Source of the DNA: Emticicia sp051209875
GTDB taxonomy: Bacteria; Bacteroidota; Bacteroidia; Cytophagales; Spirosomataceae
Reading direction: 5' to 3'
Assembly (NCBI RefSeq): GCF_051209875.1
Contig: NZ_JBNTQY010000001.1
Location: 1,736,001 to 1,800,000, forward strand
DNA: 64,000 bases
How positions within the stretch are numbered: position 1 is the first letter of the stretch; each line of letters starts with the position of its first letter. The translations under genes and the position numbers were made by a program. Positions 8,918 to 18,190 of the stretch are shown in pieces. Under the pieces are notes generated by a model. The model made no database searches. It worked only from the letters and a program-made list of their open reading frames with translations, and was not told the origin of the DNA.

Positions 8918-9087
8918 GGTTGAATATCGAAATCAAAAAAACTTAATCAAATTATCTACAAATATATGTAAGCTATTTGATGCTCATCGAATAGTTAGGT
9001 GAATTTTTAGAGAAACGATTTTGCTTAATTTAAAAATTGAGAAAACAAATTTCAAACATCTTCCTCATAAAAGAGTTGTTTTATTTG

Positions 9088-9095
9088 TAATTTTG
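9088..9095 (+). promoter_or_regulatory. Putative -7 box for the sugar dehydrogenase
   Basis: TAATTTTG fits the Bacteroidota TAnnTTTG consensus and lies 22 bases before the ATG at 9118. No well-spaced TTG was found upstream, so this is a weak call. Confidence 0.35.
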
Positions 9096-9117
9096 AACAG
9101 AATTTTATTAAAATCTA

Positions 9118-10404
9118 ATGTCTATGAAAAAAATGAGTTTAGTTGTTGCTTTGGTTATTATCGCAGCAGCATTTACCACAAAACCAATTATCGACGAACC
9201 GATAAAAAAAGTATTAAAACCAGATGTTGATAACGGAGGAATCAAATTAGCAAAAGGCTTTGGGGCAGTTGTTGTTGCCGAAGAAACTGGTAAAGCTCGT
9301 CACATCGTTGTTTTGCCAAATGGGACGATTTATATTAAAAATAACTCAGCTAAAGATAATAAAGGTATCACTATTTTGAAAGATACTGATGGTGATGGCA
9401 AAGCTGACATCAAAGAATATTTTGGGAATTATGGTGGAACAGGCATCGAAGTCTATAATGGATACTTATATGCTTCATCAAATTCAGAGATTTTTCGTTA
9501 TAAATTAGACGGAAAAGGCGATGTAATTGATAAAAATGCTCCTGAAACTGTTGTAAGTGGTTTGCCTGATTTTCGTCAGCATGAATCAAAACCAATGGCT
9601 TTTGACGAACAAGGACATTTATTTGTAACAATTGGAGCTCCATCAAATATTTGTCAAGAAAAAGACCGCCAAAAAGGTTCACCAGGTCAAATGCCTTGTC
9701 CATTATTAGAGAAAAATGCAGGAATTTGGCAATTTGATGCCAATAAACTCAATCAAAAGCAAGAAGATGGTATCCGTTTCGCCACAGGCATTCGCAATGC
9801 TGTGGCAATCAATTATGATTCATTTTCTAAGAATCTCTACGCTTTGCAACATGGACGTGATATGCTTTTTCAACATTATCCAGAAATGTACTCGGCCGAG
9901 CAAGGAGCAGAATTGCCTTCGGAGGAATTTTTATTAGTGAAAAAAGGCTCTGATTTTGGTTGGCCTTATAGCTATTTTGACAAAGATAAAGGAAAGAAAA
10001 TGCTTTGCCCAGAATATGGTGGCGATGGCAAAAAGGAATATACCAAAGCTGATAAGCCAATCATGGCGTTCCCAGGGCATTGGGCTCCAAACGATGTGTT
10101 ATTCTATCATGGCAATCAATTTGCGGCTAAATATAAAAACGGAGCATTTATTTGTTTTCATGGTTCGTGGAATCGAGCTCCAAAAATGCAAGCGGGCTAC
10201 TTTGTAGCATTTGTACCTTTCAAAAATGGTTTGCCTTCGGGTCCTTATGAAGTTTTTGCAGAAGATTTTGCTGGTGGTCCAGAAATTAAAAGTCCAGGCG
10301 ATGCCAAGGCTCGTCCGATGGGTTTAGCTGAAGGTGCTGATGGTTCTCTTTACATTACTGATTCAGTAAAAGGAAAAGTATGGAAAGTAATTGCCAATAA
10401 ATAA
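9118..10404 (+). CDS. Exported glucose/sorbosone dehydrogenase-family beta-propeller protein
   Basis: 428 residues with an N-terminal signal sequence (MKKMSLVVALVIIAAAFTT). The rest is a six-bladed propeller of the glucose/sorbosone dehydrogenase family: GKARHIVVLPNGTIYI, a calcium-like DTDGDGKAD segment, FATGIRNAVAINYD, SDFGWPYSYFD and the closing GLAEGADGSLYITDS. Members of this family are periplasmic and several use PQQ; PQQ use here is not proven. The start is ambiguous between 9118 and 9124. A mono-haem cytochrome c gene lies 65 bases downstream and is the obvious electron acceptor, although a hairpin separates the two genes. Confidence 0.87.
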   Translation: MSMKKMSLVVALVIIAAAFTTKPIIDEPIKKVLKPDVDNGGIKLAKGFGAVVVAEETGKARHIVVLPNGTIYIKNNSAKDNKGITILKDTDGDGKADIKEYFGNYGGTGIEVYNGYLYASSNSEIFRYKLDGKGDVIDKNAPETVVSGLPDFRQHESKPMAFDEQGHLFVTIGAPSNICQEKDRQKGSPGQMPCPLLEKNAGIWQFDANKLNQKQEDGIRFATGIRNAVAINYDSFSKNLYALQHGRDMLFQHYPEMYSAEQGAELPSEEFLLVKKGSDFGWPYSYFDKDKGKKMLCPEYGGDGKKEYTKADKPIMAFPGHWAPNDVLFYHGNQFAAKYKNGAFICFHGSWNRAPKMQAGYFVAFVPFKNGLPSGPYEVFAEDFAGGPEIKSPGDAKARPMGLAEGADGSLYITDSVKGKVWKVIANK

Positions 10405-10418
10405 AAGAAATCAATAAC

Positions 10419-10455
10419 AAATCCTTGCAGGTCTTTGTCTGACCTGTAAGGATTT
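10419..10455. terminator. Hairpin between the sugar dehydrogenase and cytochrome c genes
   Basis: A 15-base stem (10419-10433 with 10441-10455) closes a 7-base loop; the only imperfect pair is a G-U on the plus strand. ATTTT follows. It is 14 bases after the dehydrogenase stop and 14 before the cytochrome start, so it could attenuate read-through. It shares CCTTGCAGGT with the hairpin at 29725-29760. Confidence 0.75.
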
Positions 10456-10469
10456 ATTTTAGAGAAATA

Positions 10470-10856
10470 ATGAAAAAAGTATTTGTATTAGCTTTATTAT
10501 CAATTAGTTATATTTCATTCGGACAAAAGAAAAATGTTGATCCAGGCAAGGCTATTTATACGCAATATTGCTTGGCTTGCCATCAAGAAGACGGAAGTGG
10601 CGTACCAAATATGAACCCACCTCTCCGAAAATCTGATTGGGTACTTGGTGATAAAACACGCTTAATCAATGTAGTTTTAAAAGGTTTAGACGAAGAAATA
10701 GAAGTAAACGGTGAATCATACCGAGGAATCATGGCTTCACATAGCTTTCTAAGCGATAAGCAAATTGCCGATGTCTTAACATTCATCCGTTCAAATTTTG
10801 ATAACAAAGCTGAAGCCATAAAACCTGAAGAAGTACAAGCTTTGCGTAAGAAATAA
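10470..10856 (+). CDS. Periplasmic mono-haem c-type cytochrome
   Basis: 128 residues with a signal peptide (MKKVFVLALLSISYISFGQ). A single haem-attachment site CLACH is at about residue 34, within YTQYCLACHQEDGSGVPN, a class I cytochrome c start. The distal Met ligand is probably in RGIMASHSFLSD, followed by the C-terminal helix IADVLTFIRSNF. It resembles the small cytochromes coupled to alcohol or sugar dehydrogenases and is placed immediately after such an enzyme. It would pass electrons toward a terminal oxidase in the periplasm. The family call is firm, the partner is inferred from gene order. Confidence 0.9.
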   Translation: MKKVFVLALLSISYISFGQKKNVDPGKAIYTQYCLACHQEDGSGVPNMNPPLRKSDWVLGDKTRLINVVLKGLDEEIEVNGESYRGIMASHSFLSDKQIADVLTFIRSNFDNKAEAIKPEEVQALRKK

Positions 10857-10934
10857 TGTTCAAACTCATCTATTTTAGAAAATATATAGCTTAGAAGATT
10901 ACCCAATCTTTCAATAGTCTCGAAAGTTTTGGTT

Positions 10935-12242
10935 TTAAAGCTCGTTTAGTCTTTTGCCTTGATGATTGGTAAATCTACTATGTTTAGGTTCGCCAATCAT
11001 TTGTTTTTTATAAATACTATTGTGTCCTGATAATAGATAAGAAACCACACAAGCAATGGCAACATAAACACCACATTCGCTACCAAATAATTCCATCGCC
11101 ATAATGCTACAAGCCAAAGGTGTGTTGGTTGCTCCTGCAAATACTGCTACAAAGCCCATTCCCGCCAAAAGCCCAGTGGGCAAAGGTATAATATAAGATA
11201 AAGCATTGCCCAAAGTAGCACCAATAAAAAATAACGGCGTTACTTCGCCACCTTTAAAACTTGCTGCTAATGTCAGAATAGTAAAAGCCATTTTCAAGGC
11301 AAAGTCATAAGCGGGGAGGTGTTGCTCAAATGAGGCAACGATTGTTGGAATTCCCAAACCAATGTATTTGGTTGTACCGATTGCCCAAATTGCCAAAGCT
11401 ACAATGATACCACCAACCAATGGACGAAACGGTGGGTATTGGATTTTTGATTTGAAAATGGCACTCATAAAATGTATGACTTTGCTAAATGTTGCAGCAC
11501 ACAAACCAAATACAATGCCTGCCAAAATGGCATATATAATATTGATTTCTGAAATATCAGGAATTAGATGAATATGATAATGTGTATGTTGAGTATGCCA
11601 AAGCTTGGTTACTAAGTCGGCAATGATAGCAGCCATAAATGCAGGAAAAATAGCATCATATTTCAGTTTACCAATCAAAAATACCTCTAAACCAAAGATC
11701 GCACCAGCCAATGGTGTTCCAAAAACTGAACCAAAACCAGCAGCAATGGCCGCAATCATAAGAGTTTTTCGTTCATTTGGAGTCAATCGAAAAGGTTTAC
11801 TAAGCTGGTCTGCTATTGCCCCAGCCATTTGTAATGCAGTGCCTTCACGCCCAGCCGAACCACCAAAAAGATGCGTGGCCATCGTGCCAATGTACACAAA
11901 AGGAGCCATGCGAAAAGATATGATTTGTTGTGGCTGATGGATCGTATCAATAAGCAAATTATTGCCTGCTTCAATGTCTTTTCCCCAATAATGATAAAGC
12001 AAGCCGATTGCTAAACCACTCAAAGGCAGTAGAGTAATTAACCATAAATGATTTTCACGATAATTGCCAACCCAATCTAATGAATGCAGAAAACCCGCCG
12101 AAGCCGAACCAATGCCAATACCGATAAGCGTAGTAAAAAACAGCCATTTTAAAATATAAGGAACAGCAGGATAATTCCTGAAAAATGCACGAAGTTGTAA
12201 ACCGATTTTTTCTCCGAAAGATTTTTGTTTTTTTATTGACAT
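10935..12242 (-). CDS. ClC-family chloride channel/transporter
   Basis: 435 residues with about ten hydrophobic helices. SAGREGTALQMAG near residue 130 is the ClC motif whose Glu is the external gate (GREGP in most members; Thr replaces Pro here). FGSVFGTPLAGAIFGLEV near residue 175 and the C-terminal FAGATNTPLACSIMAMELFG match the family. There are no C-terminal CBS domains. It resembles the prokaryotic branch annotated as voltage-gated chloride channel proteins; whether it is a channel, a Cl-/H+ antiporter or a fluoride exporter cannot be decided. It starts 10 bases after the GNAT gene on the same strand, so the two are likely co-transcribed. Confidence 0.9.
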   Translation of the reverse strand: MSIKKQKSFGEKIGLQLRAFFRNYPAVPYILKWLFFTTLIGIGIGSASAGFLHSLDWVGNYRENHLWLITLLPLSGLAIGLLYHYWGKDIEAGNNLLIDTIHQPQQIISFRMAPFVYIGTMATHLFGGSAGREGTALQMAGAIADQLSKPFRLTPNERKTLMIAAIAAGFGSVFGTPLAGAIFGLEVFLIGKLKYDAIFPAFMAAIIADLVTKLWHTQHTHYHIHLIPDISEINIIYAILAGIVFGLCAATFSKVIHFMSAIFKSKIQYPPFRPLVGGIIVALAIWAIGTTKYIGLGIPTIVASFEQHLPAYDFALKMAFTILTLAASFKGGEVTPLFFIGATLGNALSYIIPLPTGLLAGMGFVAVFAGATNTPLACSIMAMELFGSECGVYVAIACVVSYLLSGHNSIYKKQMIGEPKHSRFTNHQGKRLNEL

Positions 12243-12252
12243 ATAAGCTCTT

Positions 12253-12690
12253 TTACAATCGCATTTTTAGAATCGGGTAGGGTTTTTCCGTACCATCCAG
12301 CGGTGTACGGTCATAGACTTTAAAACCAAATTTTTTATAAAAATCAAGAGCATTGGTATTGTCTTCGTTGACATCCACTTCTGTTATTTTCAATTCGTTT
12401 AATGCAAAATCCATCATAGTTTTACCGATGCCTTTGCCAATACACTCAGGCTTTAAGAAAAGCATTTCAAGTTTATTTTCAGCAATACCTAAAAAGCCAA
12501 CAAGTTCTTTGTTTTCACTAAAACCACAAAACACATCAAAAGTATTGAAATCAATGGTTTGAACAATAGACTTATAAAAATCAATATCTTCTGATTGCAA
12601 AAAATGATGTGTAGCACGAACAGACTCCTCCCAAATCTCAATGATTTGATTGCGGAAATCATCATTATATTTTTCGATTTGGAGAGGCAT
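12253..12690 (-). CDS. GNAT-family N-acetyltransferase
   Basis: 145 residues, a typical single GNAT domain. Motif A is visible as KLEMLFLKPECIGKGIGKTMMDFAL, with the acetyl-CoA-binding I-G-K-G-I-G-K loop near residue 90, and ALDFYKKFGFKVY near the end is the usual motif B. The N-terminal SVRATHHFL is seen in acetyltransferases of the PA4866/YjaB-like group. The acceptor is unknown. It precedes the ClC gene by 10 bases. Confidence 0.85.
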   Translation of the reverse strand: MPLQIEKYNDDFRNQIIEIWEESVRATHHFLQSEDIDFYKSIVQTIDFNTFDVFCGFSENKELVGFLGIAENKLEMLFLKPECIGKGIGKTMMDFALNELKITEVDVNEDNTNALDFYKKFGFKVYDRTPLDGTEKPYPILKMRL

Positions 12691-12751
12691 TTTTCTGTTT
12701 TCAAAAAAGCTCAGTTATGCTTAGACAAAGTCAATATTATTAATTATTAAA

Positions 12752-13282
12752 TCATTCCTTCAAAACATAAATCGCATCCAAATTTCGTCCAAAACCATCA
12801 TAATCAAGGCCATAACCAACCACAAATTTATTTTCAATCTCAAAACCAACGTAATCCAGCTTCAAAGGCACTTTCAGAGCTTCGGGTTTGAAGAGCATGG
12901 TCATGATTTTTATTGAAGCAGGTTTATTGGCAGCTAATTGCCCTAAAATCTCTTGCATGGTCATTCCCGTATCTACAATATCTTCAACAATAATTATATC
13001 TCGATTTTGAATATCCTCTTTCAAACCCAAAATCTGCTTCACAGTGCCAGTAGAGGCCGTGCTTTGGTAAGATGATACTCTGATGAAGGTAATTTCACAT
13101 GCAATGTCTATATATTTAAACAAATCGCCTACAAACATGAACGAACCATTCAAAACCCCAATCAATAATGGATTTTTTCCTGCATAATCTTTGTTTACTT
13201 CTTGGGCAAGTGCTTTGATGCGGTCTTGCAAGGGCTCTGCTTCAATAAAAGGGACAAAATGCTTGTCTTTGATTTGTTTCAT
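12752..13282 (-). CDS. hpt: Hypoxanthine phosphoribosyltransferase
   Basis: 176 residues, the normal length for bacterial HPRT. The PRPP-binding motif IIIVEDIVDTGMTM is near residue 97; LIGVLNGSFMFVGDL supplies the first catalytic loop and FVVGYGLDYDGFGRNL the purine-contact region. The enzyme salvages hypoxanthine and guanine to IMP and GMP in the cytoplasm. Together with the purine nucleoside phosphorylase at 28908 it gives the window a purine-salvage capacity. It is divergent from the TPR gene at 13409. Confidence 0.93.
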   Translation of the reverse strand: MKQIKDKHFVPFIEAEPLQDRIKALAQEVNKDYAGKNPLLIGVLNGSFMFVGDLFKYIDIACEITFIRVSSYQSTASTGTVKQILGLKEDIQNRDIIIVEDIVDTGMTMQEILGQLAANKPASIKIMTMLFKPEALKVPLKLDYVGFEIENKFVVGYGLDYDGFGRNLDAIYVLKE

Positions 13283-13361
13283 TTCTTTGGCAAATTTATT
13301 CTTGATGCAATTTAAAGAATTAATTCAAAAAAAATAATTTTAAGAAAATTTTAAGTTTTTG

Positions 13362-13369
13362 TAATTTTG
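13362..13369 (+). promoter_or_regulatory. Putative -7 box for the TPR protein at 13409
   Basis: TAATTTTG matches TAnnTTTG and lies about 40 bases before the ATG at 13409, in the divergent spacer with hpt. No convincing TTG partner was seen. Confidence 0.35.
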
Positions 13370-13408
13370 CAAAAATAGTTTCGTTAATGTATAAAAATTA
13401 AAGAATAT

Positions 13409-14629
13409 ATGAAGTTCAAAAATGCTTGGTTTTTATTGCTTTTATTGATAAGTTATGTGAGTCAAGCTCAGTTTTCGTGGTTTGGTGGCGATACCAAAAA
13501 GAAACACCATGAAGTATTGCTTGCAAACCGTGCGATTCAGATTGAGGCTACGCAGGCCATCAATAATATGTATAATTTTAATTATGATGCTGCCGAGCGA
13601 GATTTCAAATGGCTTACTGTAAAATATCCTGATCACCCGATTGGTTTTTTCCTTTTAGGACTCAACGAATGGTGGAAAATTGTGCCAGATACAAAAAATG
13701 AATCGCACGATGATGCTTGTTTAGACAACATGAATCGAGCCATTGATTTGGCAGATGATATGCTTGATGATGATGATACGGATAAAGAAGCGGCATTTTT
13801 TCAAGCAGCCGCTTATGCTTTTAAAGGGCGACTTTATTCTGAACGTGAAAATTGGATAAAAGCAGCTTGGGCAGGCAAACAAGCCATGAAATATTTAGAA
13901 AAATGTCGTGGTTTTGGAGATTTTAGCCCCGAATTGGCCATTGGTGATGGACTATACAATTATTATTCTAAATGGATTCCTGAAAACTATCCTTCGCTCA
14001 AACCAATGCTGGTTTTCTTTCATAAAGGCGTGAAAGCCGAAGGAATCAAGCAATTAGAATATGTTTCATCCAATGCTTTTTATACAAGAATGGAAGCAAA
14101 GTATTTTCTGATGCAAATTTATGCAATGGAAAATCAGCACCAAAAAGCTTATTATATGGCTGCTCAAATGCACGCGATGTATCCAAATAATGCTTTTTTT
14201 CACCGTTATGCCGCCAGAACAGCTTTCATGTTGAGTAAAGCTGATGAAGCAGAAACTTTAGCTCAAGAGTTATTAGCGAATGTTGAAATGGGTAAATATG
14301 GTTATGAAAGTACCTCAGGCCGTTATGCAGCTTATATTTTGGGCTACATTAATTTTAACTATAAGCATGACTTAACAAAAGCTAAAGAATATTACCAAAA
14401 AACAATAGACTTTGCTCTACAAAATGATTCTAAAGATTCGGGCTATTTTTTAGGTGCAAATTTAGCCTTAGGAAAAATCCATGCTTCTGAAAAAGATTAC
14501 ATGAAGGCTTTACAATATTATACCATTGTAACGGATAATGCCGAAAAAAAATCAGATTCTTACAAAGAAGCTAAGAAGCTAATTGAGGATATCAAAAAAT
14601 GGCTAAAAAGTGAAAAGAAAAAGAAATAA
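13409..14629 (+). CDS. Exported tetratricopeptide-repeat protein
   Basis: 406 residues beginning with a signal peptide (MKFKNAWFLLLLLISYVSQAQ). TPR-like helix pairs follow through the whole chain, clearest at EAAFFQAAAYAFKGRLYSER, ARTAFMLSKADEAETLAQEL and the C-terminal KAKEYYQKTIDFALQNDS and DYMKALQYYTIVTDNAEKKS. The C-terminus is very Lys-rich. TPR proteins scaffold other proteins; no enzyme domain is present and partners are unknown. The next gene starts 58 bases downstream on the same strand. Confidence 0.82.
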   Translation: MKFKNAWFLLLLLISYVSQAQFSWFGGDTKKKHHEVLLANRAIQIEATQAINNMYNFNYDAAERDFKWLTVKYPDHPIGFFLLGLNEWWKIVPDTKNESHDDACLDNMNRAIDLADDMLDDDDTDKEAAFFQAAAYAFKGRLYSERENWIKAAWAGKQAMKYLEKCRGFGDFSPELAIGDGLYNYYSKWIPENYPSLKPMLVFFHKGVKAEGIKQLEYVSSNAFYTRMEAKYFLMQIYAMENQHQKAYYMAAQMHAMYPNNAFFHRYAARTAFMLSKADEAETLAQELLANVEMGKYGYESTSGRYAAYILGYINFNYKHDLTKAKEYYQKTIDFALQNDSKDSGYFLGANLALGKIHASEKDYMKALQYYTIVTDNAEKKSDSYKEAKKLIEDIKKWLKSEKKKK

Positions 14630-14687
14630 TTAAATCTTCTCAAATTAAGTGCTTTTTGACCTTATTTTTGAATAAATTTTCAGAAAT

Positions 14688-17069
14688 ATGTTCAGTCAAA
14701 TTAATCGAATTAAAGTTAAATCATCTATTATAGTATATTTCATTTTTGTCCTTCCTTTTTGGGGAGGGCAAATGCTTTATGCCCAAAAACTTATTCGTGG
14801 TCCATATTTACAGCAATTGAGCCAAAATGATGTTATTATTCGTTGGCGTACCGATGTGCCAACCACAAGTTTAGTAAATTTTTGGAAGAGAACACCAAAT
14901 CCAAATATGCCAATTGATGTGAAAATTGAGTTTGACAAAACACTTACACAAGAACACATTCTTAAATTAACAAATTTAGAAGTCAATACAAGGTATTTTT
15001 ATGCTGTTGGGACAGATAAAATTATCTTGGCTACGGGCAAAGATTTTTATTTCACAACAGCCCCATCGCCAACAGACAAGCGACCTATAAATATTTGGGC
15101 TATGGGTGATTTTGGCGATAATTCTACTGAAGTTTATATCAAAAATCAGACTGCTGTAAGAGACCAATACCTGAAAAATAAGGCAAATTATACTGATTTA
15201 TGGCTTTGGTTGGGTGATAATGCCTATTGTTGTGGAACCGATGTTGAATATCAGAAACAAATTTTTGATTTTTATGGAAGTAATATTTTAGGAAATACAG
15301 CAATTTTCCCTTCGCCTGGAAACCATGAATATTATGAAACAACAACTGGACAAGTAGATAGAAAGATCAATTATTTTGATATAATTTCTGTGCCTAATAA
15401 AGGAGAAATGGGTGGAGTTTCGTCCAATACAAAAGCCTATTATTCTTACAATTATGGCAATATACATTTCATTTCACTCGATTCTTATGGTTTAGATGAA
15501 GGGAAATACCGTTTTTATCAGCCTGCCAGTACACAATACCAATGGCTGATGAAAGATTTAGCCAGTAATACATCTCTATGGACAATTATTTTTTTTCATC
15601 ATCCACCCTACACCAAACGTTCACATGATTCAAACGCCGAAGAAGAATTGCGTTTGACACGTGAAAATTTAGTGCCAATTTTTGATAAATATAAAGTTGA
15701 TTTAGTGCTGAGTGGGCATAGTCATGTATATGAGCGTTCGTTTTTGATAAAAGGTCATACAGGGCATTCGATGACATTTGACCCCAGAATTCATGTAGTA
15801 CAAAATGTGAATGGTAAATATGATAAAAACATAGGTTCTCGACCAATTATCAATAAAGATGAAGGTACAGTTTATTGTGTGGTCGGTTCTGCGGGCAGGC
15901 TTGATTGGAATGGCGATACTGAACCCCATCCAACATCTGTTTATTCAAATTATACCATTGGCGGTTCTTTGCTTCTTACCATTGATAACAATCGTTTAGA
16001 TGCTCGGTGGGTTTGTGCTGATGGAGTAGTTAGAGATAATTTCTCTATTTTCAAAAATGTTAATAAAATTGAAAAAAAGACCATCGAATATGGTGAAAAA
16101 ATACGTTTAAATGCTTCGTGGAATGGCACGCAAGAGTGGTCGAATGGTGCAAGAAACCAAGAATTTATTGAGATTTCTCCACGAAAAGATACCATCATTA
16201 CTGTCATAGATTCATTGGGTTTTTTGAAAGATAATTTTCAAATTTTGGTATCTCCACAGCCAATTATTTCAACAGAATTGCGTGAAACTGGCACAATTTG
16301 TTTGAAAAAAGAACTAAAAGTATATTTTGATGTGAAGAACACATTACCTGAAAAATGGAATTATATACTTGAATTATCAGATATGAATGGCTCTTTTGCA
16401 AAGCCTTTGCAATTAGATAAATCTAATAAAAGCCCTTTTAGCATCATTCTGCCTGATACCTTGAAAGAAAGTAAAAATTATCGCTTTCGTGTAAGACCTA
16501 ATGTTGACTTTTTTGATGAAAAACCAAGTAAAAACTTCAGCGTTTATCGACCTGTAACTGCAAGTTTTATAGGTGAAAAAGCAATTCCTTTTGATACAAC
16601 TGTAACTTTAAAAATCCGCTTTGACGGTACACCACCTTTTTCCTATAAAATCAGTAAATTGCCAGAAAGTGTTTCTCAAAGTTTAGAAATTTCTCTAAAA
16701 GTTAAACAAACAGATGCTACCAGTTATGTACTTGAAAAAGTAAGTAATACTTGTGGAGAAGGCAAAGTGTTGGAGGATAATAAAGTGAGTATTCTTGCAC
16801 CACTTGCTGTTGAAGATAACGAATCAAATACAATATTTAGAATATTCCCTAATCCAGCAGCAGAAGAGTTTACGATAGAAAATCAGACTGGTCAAGCAAT
16901 AAAAACACAACTAATTCTAAGAGATTTGAATGGAAAAAAAGTATTTCATAAATCACTTTCAATTACTGAAAAAGAACAGATTTCTCTGCAAGAATTACCT
17001 TCAGGTACTTATTTTTTGACTTTAAAAACAACAACTTTTAGAGTAAGTAAAAAGATTGTAAAACTTTAA
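14688..17069 (+). CDS. Purple acid phosphatase-like metallophosphoesterase secreted by type IX system
   Basis: 793 residues. A signal sequence (ending near MLYAQ) is followed by a fibronectin-III-like purple-phosphatase N-domain (RGPYLQQLSQNDVIIRWRTD). All metallophosphoesterase motifs are present in order: MGDFGD, WLGDNAY, PGNHEY, FFHHPPY and SGHSHVYERS, roughly residues 142-350. Several beta-sandwich segments follow, and the last roughly 75 residues (IFRIFPNPAAEEFTI to RVSKKIVKL) form a type A type IX secretion sorting domain. The protein should be released or attached at the cell surface and may liberate phosphate from organic esters. It is followed by a strong terminator. Confidence 0.92.
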   Translation: MFSQINRIKVKSSIIVYFIFVLPFWGGQMLYAQKLIRGPYLQQLSQNDVIIRWRTDVPTTSLVNFWKRTPNPNMPIDVKIEFDKTLTQEHILKLTNLEVNTRYFYAVGTDKIILATGKDFYFTTAPSPTDKRPINIWAMGDFGDNSTEVYIKNQTAVRDQYLKNKANYTDLWLWLGDNAYCCGTDVEYQKQIFDFYGSNILGNTAIFPSPGNHEYYETTTGQVDRKINYFDIISVPNKGEMGGVSSNTKAYYSYNYGNIHFISLDSYGLDEGKYRFYQPASTQYQWLMKDLASNTSLWTIIFFHHPPYTKRSHDSNAEEELRLTRENLVPIFDKYKVDLVLSGHSHVYERSFLIKGHTGHSMTFDPRIHVVQNVNGKYDKNIGSRPIINKDEGTVYCVVGSAGRLDWNGDTEPHPTSVYSNYTIGGSLLLTIDNNRLDARWVCADGVVRDNFSIFKNVNKIEKKTIEYGEKIRLNASWNGTQEWSNGARNQEFIEISPRKDTIITVIDSLGFLKDNFQILVSPQPIISTELRETGTICLKKELKVYFDVKNTLPEKWNYILELSDMNGSFAKPLQLDKSNKSPFSIILPDTLKESKNYRFRVRPNVDFFDEKPSKNFSVYRPVTASFIGEKAIPFDTTVTLKIRFDGTPPFSYKISKLPESVSQSLEISLKVKQTDATSYVLEKVSNTCGEGKVLEDNKVSILAPLAVEDNESNTIFRIFPNPAAEEFTIENQTGQAIKTQLILRDLNGKKVFHKSLSITEKEQISLQELPSGTYFLTLKTTTFRVSKKIVKL

Positions 17070-17077
17070 AAGCAAAA

Positions 17078-17122
17078 AAACGTGCCACATCTGATAGTAA
17101 ATATCTAAGATGTGGCACGTTT
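17078..17122. terminator. Bidirectional terminator between the phosphatase and Lrp-type gene
   Basis: A perfect 15-base inverted repeat (AAACGTGCCACATCT at 17078-17092 and its complement at 17108-17122) encloses a 15-base loop, flanked by an A tract on the left and T-rich sequence on the right. It sits 9 bases after the phosphatase stop and 20 bases beyond the convergent regulator's stop. Confidence 0.88.
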
Positions 17123-17141
17123 GTCTTTTCAAAAACAACTA

Positions 17142-17612
17142 TTAAGGTACGGGTAAAACCTGCGTATCTTTAAAAGTTGAAAGAATTACCATTGTTTGCG
17201 TATTGGCCACCTCTTCAATTTCATTGATAGTTTCCATGATGAGTTTTTGGTACGAATTGATGTCTTTGGCGATTACTTTTAACAAGAAATCACATGAACC
17301 AGTTACGTGATGGCACTCAATTATTTCTGGTACTTTTGTTATCTTTTCTACAAAAGCTTCTGTAACCGACTTACGATGCCCCGAAAGTGATACCTGAACA
17401 AATGTCATTACACCTAAGCCCACTTTTTCTCTATCTACTTGGGCATGGTAGCTTCTTATGATACCAGACTGTTCTAATTTTTTTACTCTTTCGAGTGTTG
17501 GTGCTGGTGATAATCCTATTTCTTTTGAAAGTTGGGCGTTGGTAATCTTACCATTACTTTGGAGAATTTCCAGAAGACTGTGGTCAATCTGGTCAAGTTT
17601 GTTAATACTCAT
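17142..17612 (-). CDS. Lrp/AsnC-family transcriptional regulator
   Basis: 156 residues. The N-terminal winged helix is seen in LDQIDHSLLEILQSNGKITN and LSKEIGLSPAPTLERVKKLE, where LSPAPTLERVK is the recognition helix; the C-terminal RAM/AsnC domain contains VTGSCDFLLKVIAKDINSYQ, the effector-binding region. Such proteins form octamers and control amino-acid metabolism genes in response to a small molecule. An in-frame TTG at 17639 would add nine residues; the ATG at 17612 fits the family start (MSINKLDQID). It is monocistronic, bounded by the terminator to its left. The effector is unknown. Confidence 0.9.
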   Translation of the reverse strand: MSINKLDQIDHSLLEILQSNGKITNAQLSKEIGLSPAPTLERVKKLEQSGIIRSYHAQVDREKVGLGVMTFVQVSLSGHRKSVTEAFVEKITKVPEIIECHHVTGSCDFLLKVIAKDINSYQKLIMETINEIEEVANTQTMVILSTFKDTQVLPVP

Positions 17613-17765
17613 GGGGAGTAATTGTTTTTGGAAGTGCAAAATATTATTTGGTGCAAAGTTACTGCTTTTCTCTATAAAACAATTATTAATTTTGAAATTT
17701 TAGCAAAAAAGAAAACTTTTTTTGGAAAAAAGCCAAAATACAAAACATTACCCATAAATTTTGAA

Positions 17766-18059
17766 TTAACGTTTAGATACTTTATTATGTGAAATACTTC
17801 GCTGACGGCTACATTTATGTCTAAAGTCATCAATAGCTGATTTTGCCAAATGTTTCGTCATTCTGCCTTGCACCCGTTCTCGCCACATACGCCAAGAGGA
17901 AGGCTTCATCTCTCGCCTCATCAATTCAATCACTTCTTGTTCTTTTAATCCAAACTGAGCCTCAATTGCATCAAATGTCGTTCGATCTTCCCATGCCATT
18001 TCTACAATTCTGTCTTTGTCTTCGTCTGGTAATGCCTTATATTTTTCTTTAGAATTCAT
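17766..18059 (-). CDS. TIGR03643/DUF2805 family small protein
   Basis: 97 residues. DRIVEMAWEDRTTFDAIEAQ, then FGLKEQEVIELMRREMKPSS and WRMWRERVQGRMTKH are the conserved blocks of the TIGR03643 family (length 70-100). The order resembles a helix-turn-helix, so nucleic-acid binding is possible, but function is unestablished. The tail after HLAKSAIDDFRHKCSRQR is basic. Family recognised from memory of the motif. Confidence 0.82.
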   Translation of the reverse strand: MNSKEKYKALPDEDKDRIVEMAWEDRTTFDAIEAQFGLKEQEVIELMRREMKPSSWRMWRERVQGRMTKHLAKSAIDDFRHKCSRQRSISHNKVSKR

Positions 18060-18190
18060 GAAATTTGCTTATAATTGATTCTTTATTTAACAAAATAGCT
18101 TACTTGAATGTTTTCTTTTAATGTGAATAATAAGATTCGAAATCATTGATTATTCACTCATTCTATCATTGAGATGTTGAATTATTAGTT

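Noticed and set aside
13291..13298. Minus-strand TAAATTTG as promoter of hpt
   Set aside because: It is only 9 bases from the start codon and lacks a properly spaced TTG; kept out of the feature list.
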